From assembly GCA_900543055.1 (NCBI GenBank), contig UQQI01000011.1, positions 1-36,546 on the forward strand: DNA of 36,546 bases, written 5' to 3'. Shown here piece after piece: positions 22,898 through 31,103 of the stretch. The stretch comes from an uncultured Mollicutes bacterium (lineage in GTDB: Bacteria > Bacillota_I > Bacilli_A > RF39 > UBA660). Positions within the stretch are counted from its first letter, which is position 1, and the number at the start of each line of letters is the position of its first letter. The notes beneath the pieces are model-generated. The model made no database searches. It was not told where the DNA came from and saw only the letters and a program-made list of their open reading frames with translations. The translations under genes were made by a program, and so were the position numbers.

Positions 22898-24866
22898 ATT
22901 TAATAAAATTACATATAATATCTGCAGTCTTTTCAACACCATACTTATCGACATTTATTGATAAGTCATAATTATTTTGATTAGTCCATTCTCTATTAGT
23001 ATAAAATTTATAATGCTTTTGTCTTTCTTTATTAATTTTTTTAATTTGCTTTAAAGCATTTTTCTCATCTAATCCATAATATTTTACTGCTCTTTGTACT
23101 TTACTTTCATCGTCACTATATAAGAATACTTTTATTGTATCTTTATTATCTTTTAAAATATAATCAGCACATCTACCAACAATAACACAAGATTCTTTCT
23201 TAGCAAGTTTTTCTATAACTTTTGTCTCAGCAATAAATAGTCTATCATCATTATTATTTTCATAACTTGCAGATTTTTTCTTTTCATCTGTCATTTCTAC
23301 ATATTCTTTTGATAAACCAGCCTTTTTAGCTGATAGAGATATTATTTCTTTATCATAGAAAGGTACTCCTAATTTTTTAGAAACTAATGAACCAACAAAT
23401 CTACCACCTGATCCATATTCACGAGCTATTGTAATTACTATATGTTTTCCTTTATAAGTGTTTTCTTCTTCATGTTTTTCAGTATATGTATCAGTTAATT
23501 CCTTAACTCCTAGTTTTTTATATTCAGATCTTAATATAAATATAGTTATAATAAAACATAAAGTATCTGCAATACATCCAGCATATAAAACTCCAAATAT
23601 TCCTTTATTTAGTGCGAATGCTAATATAAGTGAAATTGGTATTAATAAAATTATTTGTCTTATAAATGTAACAGCAGTTGATTTAACAACACGTCCTAAA
23701 GACTGAATTACAATACTTGTAGTCATTTCTAATGCGTTAAGTGCAATTACTAATAAGAAACTATGACACATAAGTGTTGCAAACTCTATAAATAATTTAT
23801 AGGATGGATCACTTGCTGAAATAAAGATTCCTGCAATTTGTCTTGGAAATAACAAAAATACTAAGTTAAATATTATTCCTACAGTGAAGTTTATTATTAA
23901 AATTTTCTTAATAGTTTCTTTTACCCTTAATTCATTGCCAGCACCATAGTTAAATCCAATTATTGGTTGAGATCCAATAGAAATTCCTAAAACAGTTGAA
24001 ATGTATAAACTATTTATTTTAGAGATAACTCCATAAACTGATAATGGTATATCTGCACCAAATTTTGTTTTTGCTCCAAGATATGTCATTATGTTATTCA
24101 TAAACACAAATAATACTAGTATTGTTGCTTGTGTTATAAATGAAGAAAGACCTAAAGATAATATTCTGAAGATATCTTTATCCAATTTAAAATCTTTCTT
24201 TTCTAATTTTACTGATTTTATTCTCTTTAAATATAAGATAGCAATTATAAATGAAATTATTTGTCCAATGATAGTTGCTAATGCTCCTCCTTGAACTCCC
24301 ATATTAAATCCAAATATAAATATAGGGTCTAATATTATATTTATTATTGCTCCTATTACTAACATTATCATAGAGTATTTAGGTGAACCATCGGCTCTTA
24401 TGATACTTGATAGAGAAGAATATATTAACATAAATGGTGCTCCAATGATAATTATTCTTCCATAGTCTACAGCATTCTTGTAAACACTTTTAGTACAACC
24501 AAATAAATATACAAGTTGTGGTAAAAAGATATATGCAATTATACTTACAATGATTGATATAAGTATTGTTAGGCTTATTGCTTGTCCAACACTTTTTGCA
24601 GCTTCTTCTTTTTTGTTTTCTCCTAACTTCAGTGACAAATTAGCTGCTGCTCCATTTCCAATTAAACCAGCAAGAGCATTAAATATTATTACTAATGGAA
24701 ATATTACATTTGTTGCAGCATTTCCAAGAGTTCCAACACCCTTACCGATAAAGATTTGGTCAACAATATTATAAACTGAATTTATTAGCATACTGATAAC
24801 GCAAGGTATACTAAATGCAAGTATTAGTTTATTAATTTTGTCTTTTCCTAAATTTAATTCTTTCAT
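22896..24866 (-). CDS. MATE efflux transporter fused to cytidylate-kinase-like domain
   Basis: 656 residues from the ATG at 24866 (GGGAG four bases upstream; an earlier in-frame start at 24899 has no ribosome site). Residues 1-445 form a twelve-helix MATE transporter (FSIPCVISMLINSVYNIVDQIFIGKGVGTLGNAA, an internal repeat, GFNYGAGN), exporting cationic drugs or metabolites with Na+ or H+. From about 467 on there is a cytidylate-kinase-like domain (ITIAREYGSGGRFVGSLVSKKLGVPFYDKEII, VGRCADYIL), with P-loop-like GSGGRFVG instead of a standard GxxxxGK[ST]. Such fusions occur in Bacillota; the kinase half may sense or phosphorylate a substrate, but no activity is established. The leader carries a promoter followed by a strong terminator hairpin. 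Confidence 0.85.
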   Translation of the reverse strand: MKELNLGKDKINKLILAFSIPCVISMLINSVYNIVDQIFIGKGVGTLGNAATNVIFPLVIIFNALAGLIGNGAAANLSLKLGENKKEEAAKSVGQAISLTILISIIVSIIAYIFLPQLVYLFGCTKSVYKNAVDYGRIIIIGAPFMLIYSSLSSIIRADGSPKYSMIMLVIGAIINIILDPIFIFGFNMGVQGGALATIIGQIISFIIAILYLKRIKSVKLEKKDFKLDKDIFRILSLGLSSFITQATILVLFVFMNNIMTYLGAKTKFGADIPLSVYGVISKINSLYISTVLGISIGSQPIIGFNYGAGNELRVKETIKKILIINFTVGIIFNLVFLLFPRQIAGIFISASDPSYKLFIEFATLMCHSFLLVIALNALEMTTSIVIQSLGRVVKSTAVTFIRQIILLIPISLILAFALNKGIFGVLYAGCIADTLCFIITIFILRSEYKKLGVKELTDTYTEKHEEENTYKGKHIVITIAREYGSGGRFVGSLVSKKLGVPFYDKEIISLSAKKAGLSKEYVEMTDEKKKSASYENNNDDRLFIAETKVIEKLAKKESCVIVGRCADYILKDNKDTIKVFLYSDDESKVQRAVKYYGLDEKNALKQIKKINKERQKHYKFYTNREWTNQNNYDLSINVDKYGVEKTADIICNFIK

Positions 24867-24884
24867 ACTACTCCCTTCTTTTTT

Positions 24885-24922
24885 GCAAAAAAATAACATA
24901 TATCAAAGATAATATGTTATTT
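24885..24922 (-). terminator. Terminator-like hairpin in the MATE leader
   Basis: A perfect 11-bp stem (AAATAACATAT / ATATGTTATTT), a 10-nt loop and T7 on the minus strand, between a good promoter (24939-24967) and the MATE ribosome site. It either ends transcription from the 24985 gene or attenuates the MATE gene. Confidence 0.75.
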
Positions 24923-24938
24923 CTTTTGATGCTTGTTA

Positions 24939-24967
24939 ATTGTAGCACAAATAATTTTTTTTGTGTA
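24939..24967 (-). promoter_or_regulatory. Promoter ahead of the MATE leader hairpin
   Basis: TACACA (-35, 24962-24967) and TACAAT (-10, 24939-24944) with a 17-base spacer ending in TGC, an extended -10. Predicted start near 24932, so the hairpin at 24891-24922 would be in the 5' leader. Confidence 0.5.
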
Positions 24968-24984
24968 AGTTTTTTTTATAAAAT

Positions 24985-26010
24985 TTACTGATTTTGATTA
25001 TTATTTGGATTGTCTTGTTGATTTTGACTTGCTTCTTGTTGTTTCTTTGCTTCTTCTAAAGCTTTCTTTTGTAATTCTTCTTGTTCCTTTTTCTTATCAA
25101 TTTTATTAAATTTTAATCCTTTTTCTGCAAGTTCATCTAATGTTAATATTTTATAGTCTAGTATTGTTTTTAGTGGAGTACTTGTTGCAGCTTTTCCTCT
25201 AATCTCAGGAGTAGTTATTGAAATTCTATTAAGTGTTGGTACATCGAATTCATATCTATATGTCTCATCTTCATAGAATACTTCTTTTGTATCTTCTCCT
25301 TCTATTTTTTCTGTGTTTTCTGCTGGTGCTTCTTCAATTTCATAAATAAACTTGAAATCATCATCTTTATATGTACAAAAATCTTGTTGCATTGAAACTC
25401 CTGCTGGTGCAAAATACACATCATTTATATTTTGTTTATTGCAACGATACATTGTAAGACCATTATTAGACAAATTATATAAATCTTCATACATAAGTGT
25501 TGTCTTATCAGCATTTATTCCAGTATATGCTAATTTATAATCAATATTTTTTAAAATATTTTTATCTTTTGTAAGTAAATCTTTTAATTCTTTTGTTTTA
25601 TTATTTTCTTCTACTTTAATATCGTTTAAACAATAAGTATATACTTTTACATTTAAATCCGCATAATATAATTTTGATTGTTCTGTGCAATCTTTTATCA
25701 CATTTGTTTTAATTAAAAAATCTCTTTCTTGTTTTTTAAATTGTTTTGGGACATTTATTTTTTGATTTAGAACAGTATATTCTATATTACTTGAATCTAC
25801 AAGTGATTCATTTGTTGAAACTTTTACTTTTCTTGATGCTTGATAAAATAATCCTCTATAACTTTGTATTCTTGTTTTTTCGTCAAATTTACTTATATTA
25901 AATATTGGTGCTAGACCAGAATTCATTCTTAAATAATCAAGCCCTGCTGTTAATACTCCAAATAATGTAAATAGTATTAAAAAGTTTCTAATCTTTTTTA
26001 AAAAATTCAT
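24985..26010 (-). CDS. Uncharacterised membrane-anchored extracytoplasmic protein
   Basis: 341 residues, family not recognised. A basic start and membrane anchor at about 8-26 (NFLILFTLFGVLTAGLDYL) are followed by an extracytoplasmic region with several Cys (CTEQ, TYCLND, YRCNKQ, DFCTYKD), an acidic stretch (EEAPAENTEKIEGEDTKE) and a Lys/Glu-rich coiled coil leading into a Gln/Asn-rich tail (EASQNQQDNPNNNQNQ). The four Cys could form two disulfides outside the cell. It has its own promoter (26038-26067) and a ribosome site GAGGGT before the ATG. The thioredoxin pair encoded just upstream is cytosolic by sequence and need not be linked to it. Confidence 0.7.
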   Translation of the reverse strand: MNFLKKIRNFLILFTLFGVLTAGLDYLRMNSGLAPIFNISKFDEKTRIQSYRGLFYQASRKVKVSTNESLVDSSNIEYTVLNQKINVPKQFKKQERDFLIKTNVIKDCTEQSKLYYADLNVKVYTYCLNDIKVEENNKTKELKDLLTKDKNILKNIDYKLAYTGINADKTTLMYEDLYNLSNNGLTMYRCNKQNINDVYFAPAGVSMQQDFCTYKDDDFKFIYEIEEAPAENTEKIEGEDTKEVFYEDETYRYEFDVPTLNRISITTPEIRGKAATSTPLKTILDYKILTLDELAEKGLKFNKIDKKKEQEELQKKALEEAKKQQEASQNQQDNPNNNQNQ

Positions 26011-26037
26011 TTTACATACCCTCTTTATTATAAGTTA

Positions 26038-26067
26038 ATTATAACATTTGTTTTTATTTTTTGTCTA
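26038..26067 (-). promoter_or_regulatory. Promoter of the 24985 gene
   Basis: TAGACA (-35), 18 bases ending TGT, TATAAT (-10) on the minus strand; the TG gives an extended -10. It lies right after the trxA terminator. Confidence 0.6.
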
Positions 26068-26071
26068 TATA

Positions 26072-26106
26072 TGAAAAAAATAAAGACTATAAAATAAATA
26101 GTCTTT
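26072..26106 (-). terminator. Intrinsic terminator after trxA
   Basis: AAAGACTAT / ATAGTCTTT, a 9-bp stem with a 7-nt loop, followed by TATTTTTTT on the minus strand, 14 bases after the trxA stop. Confidence 0.8.
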
Positions 26107-26120
26107 AATGTTTAAAATTA

Positions 26121-26426
26121 TTAATCATTTAGCATTTCTTCTAATTCATCTTTTTGTTTTAGACCAACTGATTTTGTAACTAATTTTCCATCTTTAAATA
26201 GAAGAAGTGCTGGTATTGACATTATTCCGTATTCTTTGCAAATATTTTCTGCATCATCTACATCTAATTTATAAAATTCTGTATCTTCTCTTTCTCCTGC
26301 TAAATCATCAATAATAGGCGATAACATTCTACATGGACCACACCATGTTGCATAGCAATCTACTAAAACTTTTCCTTCTTTTATTTTTTCTTTGAATTCA
26401 TTTTCTTTTATTTCTATTACTTCCAT
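26121..26426 (-). CDS. trxA: Thioredoxin
   Basis: 101 residues, normal length. The active site is ATWCGPCRML near residue 30, and the cis-proline loop is MSIPALLLF. It reduces protein disulfides in the cytosol using electrons from the reductase encoded just upstream. The ATG at 26426 follows GGAGAATTAAT, one base after the trxB stop, so the two are translated together. Confidence 0.96.
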   Translation of the reverse strand: MEVIEIKENEFKEKIKEGKVLVDCYATWCGPCRMLSPIIDDLAGEREDTEFYKLDVDDAENICKEYGIMSIPALLLFKDGKLVTKSVGLKQKDELEEMLND

Positions 26427-26427
26427 A

Positions 26428-27321
26428 TTAATTCTCCATTTCTTTTGTTATTTCTGTTACAGCTATTGCTCCATCTGATGTTGCTGTTACTAATTGTCTT
26501 AATGTCTTCACTCTAGTGTCTCCTGCAACATATATATTATCTGCTTTTGTTTTTAAATTTGCGTTTGCTATTATATATCCATTTTCATCTAAGTCAATAA
26601 TATTTTTAAATCTATTATTATCAGGAATATTTCCAATAGCAATAAATAATCCATCTATTTCTAGTTTACTTATATTATTTCTATTATCAGTTATTTCTAT
26701 ACTATTTAAATTATCTTCTCCAATAATTTTTGTTATATTTGAGTTTAATATTAATTCTATATTATTTTTTTCTTTAACTTCACTAATTAATTTTTTCTCT
26801 CCTCTAAAATTATCTCTTCTATGAATTAAATATACTTTACTAGCAATATTTGACAAATATAGAGCATCTTCTAAAGCAGTATTTCCTCCACCTACTACAG
26901 CAACATTCTTATTTTTATAGAAATTACCATCACATGTTGCACAATAAGAAATTCCACTGCCTAGTAATTTATCCTCATTTTCTAAATTTAATTTTCTCTT
27001 TTTTAGACCAGTTGCAATAATAATATTTTTCCCTTTATAAGTGTCTTTTGTTGTTATTACTTCTTTTTTGTCAGTTACTTCAAGAACTTCTTCATATTTT
27101 AATATAACACCAAGACTTTTTATTTGATTATATAGATTGGTTGCAAAATCATATCCTGAAACATTAGGAAGTGCTGGGTAATTTTCAATGTTACTTGCAT
27201 TAATTATTTGACCGCCGAAACATTCTTTTTCTAATAAAAGTACTTTTTTATTTGCACGTAATGCATATAATGCTGCACTCATACCACTTGGACCTGCTCC
27301 AATAATAATTATATCGTACAT
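26428..27321 (-). CDS. trxB: Thioredoxin-disulfide reductase
   Basis: 297 residues, slightly shorter than the usual 305-320. FAD site IIGAGPSGMSAALYA at the N-terminus, the redox motif YCATCDG near residue 135, an NAD(P)H site VVGGGNTALEDALYL, and a C-terminal FAD motif VAGDTRVK.LRQLVTATSDG. It transfers electrons from NADPH to thioredoxin. First gene of the trxB-trxA operon, with AAGGTG before the ATG and its own promoter at 27346-27374. Confidence 0.96.
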   Translation of the reverse strand: MYDIIIIGAGPSGMSAALYALRANKKVLLLEKECFGGQIINASNIENYPALPNVSGYDFATNLYNQIKSLGVILKYEEVLEVTDKKEVITTKDTYKGKNIIIATGLKKRKLNLENEDKLLGSGISYCATCDGNFYKNKNVAVVGGGNTALEDALYLSNIASKVYLIHRRDNFRGEKKLISEVKEKNNIELILNSNITKIIGEDNLNSIEITDNRNNISKLEIDGLFIAIGNIPDNNRFKNIIDLDENGYIIANANLKTKADNIYVAGDTRVKTLRQLVTATSDGAIAVTEITKEMEN

Positions 27322-27345
27322 AATTCACCTTCTTTGCATAATTAA

Positions 27346-27374
27346 ATTTTACGAAATTATTAAAAAAATGACAA
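27346..27374 (-). promoter_or_regulatory. trxB promoter
   Basis: TTGTCA (-35, 27369-27374), 17 bases, TAAAAT (-10, 27346-27351) on the minus strand. The -35 lies wholly in the right arm of the terminator of the preceding gene. Confidence 0.6.
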
Positions 27375-27390
27375 GTTTTATTTGTCATTT
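27362..27390 (-). terminator. Intrinsic terminator after the 27395 gene
   Basis: AAATGACAA / TTGTCATTT, a 9-bp stem with a 7-nt loop, then a T run on the minus strand, directly after the stop codon. Confidence 0.8.
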
Positions 27391-27394
27391 TCTA

Positions 27395-27694
27395 TTATTT
27401 AGCTACTTTTATTTCTTTTTGTTCTTCTGGCTTTAAATTTCTTAATTTAACCATTAATTTGTTGTTTATTTCAGTAGTTATAATTAATTTACTTTCTAAG
27501 CCAACTGCTTTTTTCTTAGTTTCATCTGCTTTATCTACACTTTTTTGAAATTTCTTATAAAATTCAACTAATTTTTTTATTTCTTCTTTATCTGTTGTTT
27601 TAGTAATAGTTTGAGTATAATACTTATCAATTTCTTCTACTATTTTTTTATATTGTTCTTCTGCTGAAAATAACATCATTAATCTATTATTCAT
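27395..27694 (-). CDS. Small coiled-coil protein, unknown function
   Basis: 99 residues from the ATG at 27694, seven bases after GGGGG; an earlier in-frame start at 27730 lies in the promoter region and is rejected. Highly charged and helical throughout (AEEQYKKIVEEIDKYY, EEIKKLVEFYKKFQKSVDKADETKKK, LKPEEQKEIKVAK), no membrane segment, no Cys. Probably a soluble coiled-coil protein. No family is recognised. It has a good promoter and terminator of its own. Confidence 0.7.
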   Translation of the reverse strand: MNNRLMMLFSAEEQYKKIVEEIDKYYTQTITKTTDKEEIKKLVEFYKKFQKSVDKADETKKKAVGLESKLIITTEINNKLMVKLRNLKPEEQKEIKVAK

Positions 27695-27718
27695 ACCTTT
27701 TCCCCCTTTGACGGCTAT

Positions 27719-27747
27719 ATTATAGCACAATAATTGTATAAAGTAAA
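27719..27747 (-). promoter_or_regulatory. Promoter of the 27395 gene
   Basis: TTTACT (-35), 17 bases ending TGC, TATAAT (-10) on the minus strand; extended -10 like those before mutS and the yitT-like gene. Confidence 0.7.
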
Positions 27748-27780
27748 CTTATTTTAGTTGTTATTTAATATAAAGACTTT

Positions 27781-28077
27781 TTATCTTTTTGAAAGTTCAA
27801 CTACTTTTTTCCATAAAAGTGGTCCTACTACTCCGTTTATTTCAAAATCATAATCTTTTTGAAGTTTTTTTACTGAACGTTCTGTTAAATCGTCAAATAC
27901 TCCATTCACCCTAACTCCTGGAATAGACTTATCATATCTACATATTTTTAATAAGAACTTTTGAAATCTTTTTATATCTTCTCCTGTCATTCCTTTAGTT
28001 AAAAAGTAATCTGGATACAATTCATTTATGAAATCTTTAAACTCATTAGGCACATATTTTAATATTTTATTACTCAT
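27781..28077 (-). CDS. Peptidoglycan-binding-domain protein
   Basis: 98 residues. From about 30 on it fits a PG_binding_1 domain: GEDIKRFQKFLLKICRYD, GVRVNGVFDDLTERSVKKLQKDYDFEINGVVGPLLWKKV, with the paired xVNGxFdxxTexaVkxfQ pattern. There is no signal peptide, so it may be a cytosolic or phage-derived module. Base composition is that of the AT-rich side, yet its ATG lies inside the end of the higher-GC SGNH gene (8-base overlap) and its ribosome site GAGG is in that gene. This makes it the border gene of the island. No clear terminator follows. Confidence 0.7.
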   Translation of the reverse strand: MSNKILKYVPNEFKDFINELYPDYFLTKGMTGEDIKRFQKFLLKICRYDKSIPGVRVNGVFDDLTERSVKKLQKDYDFEINGVVGPLLWKKVVELSKR

Positions 28078-29143
28078 TGCCCCTCGCTTTAATTGCCTCT
28101 ATGCACTCATCATAACTGCTGTAAAAATATTCTGAACAATCATTCTTTTTAAGTATCTCTGTGAGTACCTCTGAGAACTGCTCAGCAAGCTCTCCGTTCA
28201 TATGACCTTCCCAGTCAGAAAAATCATCATCACTTACATTAAGAATCTCATTCTTAATAAGATTGCCATCTATATACCTTACATTATTCTCATCACATAT
28301 CTGCTTAAAATATGTATCAGCCTCATTAGCAGCACCCGAAACAACCGACGATGGTGTAATTGGTGCAGTAACACATATAAGCTCAATTCCATTGTCCTTA
28401 CAATACTTAACTATCTTCTGGAAATATTTCTGCACCTTAGGATTAAGATCTTCATATGTCCACGGTGATGGATTAAGCTTTCCCTTCTTATCAGTTACCT
28501 TTGTACGGTAGAAAAATCCCAATCCCTGATATGGTCCTTCTGTATCAATTCCGGCAACACCCTCTATCTGGAAATTCTTATATTCATCAGTCTTCTTTAT
28601 AGCCATATATTTCTTAGCCGTTTTCCAATTCCTGGCAAATGCATATCTTCTGAAATATATTGTCCTGAAGTCTTTATCCATAAGCTGGCTTACTATATAC
28701 TCCATTTTAAGACTTGTAAACGGAAGCTGTCCATATACAAGAAGATCTCCAAAATCCGAATCACGTTTCAGATTCTTATTCCAGTACTGATAATCAAGTT
28801 CAAGAATTATCTTCTTTACGTCATTATTATTGCACGCTTCTCTGATCATATAATAATTATCAATAACCGTGGCGCCCTGAATACACATATTAATTGGATT
28901 AACTGCATATTCCATTTCCAGAAAATAATGCGGGTCAATTGAAGCCCTTCCATGTGAAGCTCCCACTACAATACAATCATAATCAGAGCCATCATCCGGA
29001 TTGTCAACTGTATGGATTATATATCTTGCATACCCCGGCTGAACCATTACATAATTAACTGCTTCAACAAGTATGGTTATAACCGCAAAGAATACTATCA
29101 CCCTCACATATTTTAATATCTCTTTAAATGCTTTCTTCTTCAT
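28070..29143 (-). CDS. DltD-like SGNH membrane-anchored protein
   Basis: 357 residues from the ATG at 29143 (the in-frame GTG at 29155 sits in AGAGGTG). One membrane helix at about 11-33, then an extracytoplasmic SGNH-type domain: nucleophile Ser63 in VVGASHGRASIDP, and Asp310 with His314 in FSDWEGHMNG near the end. DltD has the same order (GSSE..., late DxxH) and works with DltB in passing D-alanyl groups to teichoic acid. Here it follows an MBOAT gene by six bases or so and ends the carrier-acyltransferase set. It probably handles transfer to the final polymer. It could instead be a generic SGNH hydrolase of exopolysaccharide clusters. Confidence 0.75.
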   Translation of the reverse strand: MKKKAFKEILKYVRVIVFFAVITILVEAVNYVMVQPGYARYIIHTVDNPDDGSDYDCIVVGASHGRASIDPHYFLEMEYAVNPINMCIQGATVIDNYYMIREACNNNDVKKIILELDYQYWNKNLKRDSDFGDLLVYGQLPFTSLKMEYIVSQLMDKDFRTIYFRRYAFARNWKTAKKYMAIKKTDEYKNFQIEGVAGIDTEGPYQGLGFFYRTKVTDKKGKLNPSPWTYEDLNPKVQKYFQKIVKYCKDNGIELICVTAPITPSSVVSGAANEADTYFKQICDENNVRYIDGNLIKNEILNVSDDDFSDWEGHMNGELAEQFSEVLTEILKKNDCSEYFYSSYDECIEAIKARGNE

Positions 29144-29161
29144 GGTATCCTGCACCTCTGA

Positions 29162-30751
29162 TTAGAACTGGGCGTACATAAATCCACCCGATGTATTAGA
29201 AATATAGCCAAGCATTGCAACTGACATAACAAGAGCTATGTATACAGCCCATCTGATAATCAGCGGCTTTCTGTCAAGAGCTTCTCTGATTACAATGCCT
29301 TTCTCTTTAAGTATACTTATAATCAGCCACACAAGACAGCCTGCAAGTAATATAATCAAATCCAGCTGGCTTCCAAACATTTTTACAACGGCGTCCATGC
29401 TGAATGATGCATGTTTAAATGTATTTCCCATAAGTCTGAATGCATCTGTAAGAGTAGCTGCGTTATCAAAATACCAGCTTATATTAACAAGTATAAATGT
29501 TCTTATTATCTGCCATCCTCTGTACCAGCGTGCAGTCTTGTTAATATGTGTTATTTTAAACATTTTTTCATAAACAGGTGCCATAATACTGCTAAAGCTC
29601 ATGATTATACCATTGTACATACCATATACGATATACTTCCATGCTGCTCCATGCCATACACCTACTATAAAGAATATGAGTAAATCAGCCAGACAGATAG
29701 GCAATGCCTTCGCCATATATTTACCAAATCTTGTTTTGCTGTGTTTCTTGAAGAACTTACCCAGCTTATTCATGGCTTTACTTAAGCTGAATGGATAGAA
29801 CACATAATCCTTCATCCATGTACCAAGTGTTATGTGCCATCTGCGCCAGAACTCTCCAATAGAATGAGAGAAGAATGGCTGCCTGAAATTATCATCCAGG
29901 TGGATTCCAAACATCTCGGAAGCACCCATAACCATATCTATTCCACCGGCAAAATCTCCGTATAGCTGTGCGCAATACGCAAGAACACCTATTATTACAT
30001 ATATTCCATGATACTGACCGGGATTATTAAATACCAGATCAGACACAACTCCTGCACGGTCAGCTATAATGAATTTTTTGAAAAGTCCCCAGGCCATACG
30101 CTGCAATCCATGCTGGATAACTGCAAGATCATACTTATGCTCTGCCAAAAACTGTGGTGCAAGCCTGTCGTATCTTCCGATAGGTCCCTGGGTTATCTGC
30201 GGAAAATACGAAACAAACAAGGCGTATTTAAAAATGTTATTACATGCCTTTACTTTGCCTCTGTATACATCAATAACATATGATATCGACTGGAATGAAT
30301 AGAAGGATATTCCAAGTGGCAGAAGCAGTGTAAATGTTGATATCCTGCCATTGCCACCAAAAGCCTTAATTATGCCATTGACGTTCTCAATCGCAAAATT
30401 ATGGTACTTAACAACTGCAAGCACACCAAATACCAGAAGAAGAGCAAGTACTACAACTCTTTTCTTATATGTCTTTGCCTTTTCTTTTAAAGCCTTTTTA
30501 TCTTCTCTTGCCAGCCCATCTGCTTTAAGGCTCTTGTCAAGATTATCCTCTGTTCTCTCTAAAAGGATTCCTGATGTGAAAGTAACGATTGTTGTAAGTA
30601 ATATGAATACAACAGTCTTATATCCCGAACATAAATAGTAGGCATAGCTTAATATCAAAAGCCATGCCCACTGTGCCTTCTTAGGTATAAGATAATATAC
30701 AATTACTCCCACTAATAAAAATACCAGAAATCCGGTAGAAACTAGTGACAT
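29162..30751 (-). CDS. MBOAT O-acyltransferase (DltB/AlgI-like)
   Basis: 529 residues, about twelve membrane helices. MBOAT hallmarks: LLPLGISFYSFQSISYVIDVYRGK (about 144-166), QGPIGRYDRLAPQ, GDFAGGIDMVMGASEMFGI, DNFRQPFFSHSIGEFWRRWHITL with His306, and the catalytic His367 in VGVWHGAAW. In DltB this His moves D-alanine from the carrier DltC across the membrane. At 529 residues it is longer than DltB (about 400) and near AlgI/PatB-type acetylases, with a charged cytosolic loop at 65-97. It lies between the carrier and the SGNH gene, just as dltB belongs with dltC and dltD. Acyl donor likely the carrier encoded upstream. Confidence 0.9.
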   Translation of the reverse strand: MSLVSTGFLVFLLVGVIVYYLIPKKAQWAWLLILSYAYYLCSGYKTVVFILLTTIVTFTSGILLERTEDNLDKSLKADGLAREDKKALKEKAKTYKKRVVVLALLLVFGVLAVVKYHNFAIENVNGIIKAFGGNGRISTFTLLLPLGISFYSFQSISYVIDVYRGKVKACNNIFKYALFVSYFPQITQGPIGRYDRLAPQFLAEHKYDLAVIQHGLQRMAWGLFKKFIIADRAGVVSDLVFNNPGQYHGIYVIIGVLAYCAQLYGDFAGGIDMVMGASEMFGIHLDDNFRQPFFSHSIGEFWRRWHITLGTWMKDYVFYPFSLSKAMNKLGKFFKKHSKTRFGKYMAKALPICLADLLIFFIVGVWHGAAWKYIVYGMYNGIIMSFSSIMAPVYEKMFKITHINKTARWYRGWQIIRTFILVNISWYFDNAATLTDAFRLMGNTFKHASFSMDAVVKMFGSQLDLIILLAGCLVWLIISILKEKGIVIREALDRKPLIIRWAVYIALVMSVAMLGYISNTSGGFMYAQF

Positions 30752-30774
30752 ATTATTTTACCCCGCTTTCCGGA

Positions 30775-30999
30775 TTAATCCTGCAGACGCTGAATCATCT
30801 CCCACATAGCTTCTGCTGAATTAAAGTTCTCAGGTACTATATCAACTGGTGTAATATCAATGTCAAATGCATCGTTTAACTCACCAACAAGTGATACAAT
30901 ATCAAATGAGCTGAATATACCATCATCAATAAGAGTATCACATACTTCATAATCCACATCGCTGTTAATTTCATTCAAAATGTCTAATAACTGATCCAT
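30775..30999 (-). CDS. Acyl/peptidyl carrier protein (DltC-like)
   Basis: 74 residues from the ATG at 30999, six bases after GAGG; an earlier in-frame start at 31050 overlaps the promoter. It is acidic, with a four-helix ACP pattern: MDQLLDILNEI, VCDTLIDDGIFSSFDIVSLVGELNDAFDIDI, FNSAEAMWEMIQRLQ. The phosphopantetheine site is Ser31 in SSFD (equivalent to DSF in DltC and DSL in other ACPs). It carries the amino acid activated by the ligase upstream and hands it to the MBOAT protein downstream. It has its own promoter, so carrier, MBOAT and SGNH may be made separately from the ligase. Confidence 0.88.
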   Translation of the reverse strand: MDQLLDILNEINSDVDYEVCDTLIDDGIFSSFDIVSLVGELNDAFDIDITPVDIVPENFNSAEAMWEMIQRLQD

Positions 31000-31048
31000 A
31001 ATAAACCTCGCAAAAAAATTATTAATCACACATCTGTGAACAGAAAAC

Positions 31049-31077
31049 ATTCTATCTTCTCATTCACATATAGTCAA
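31049..31077 (-). promoter_or_regulatory. Internal promoter before the carrier gene
   Basis: TTGACT (-35, 31072-31077), 17 bases, TAGAAT (-10, 31049-31054) on the minus strand, leaving a leader of about 43 bases. It splits the cluster into ligase-decarboxylase and carrier-MBOAT-SGNH units. Confidence 0.65.
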
Positions 31078-31103
31078 TCATATTTTGTAACAAAATTGTA
31101 AAA

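Noticed and set aside
28060..28100. Insertion sequence or phage attachment site at the composition border
   Set aside because: No inverted or direct repeats, transposase or integrase could be seen on either side.
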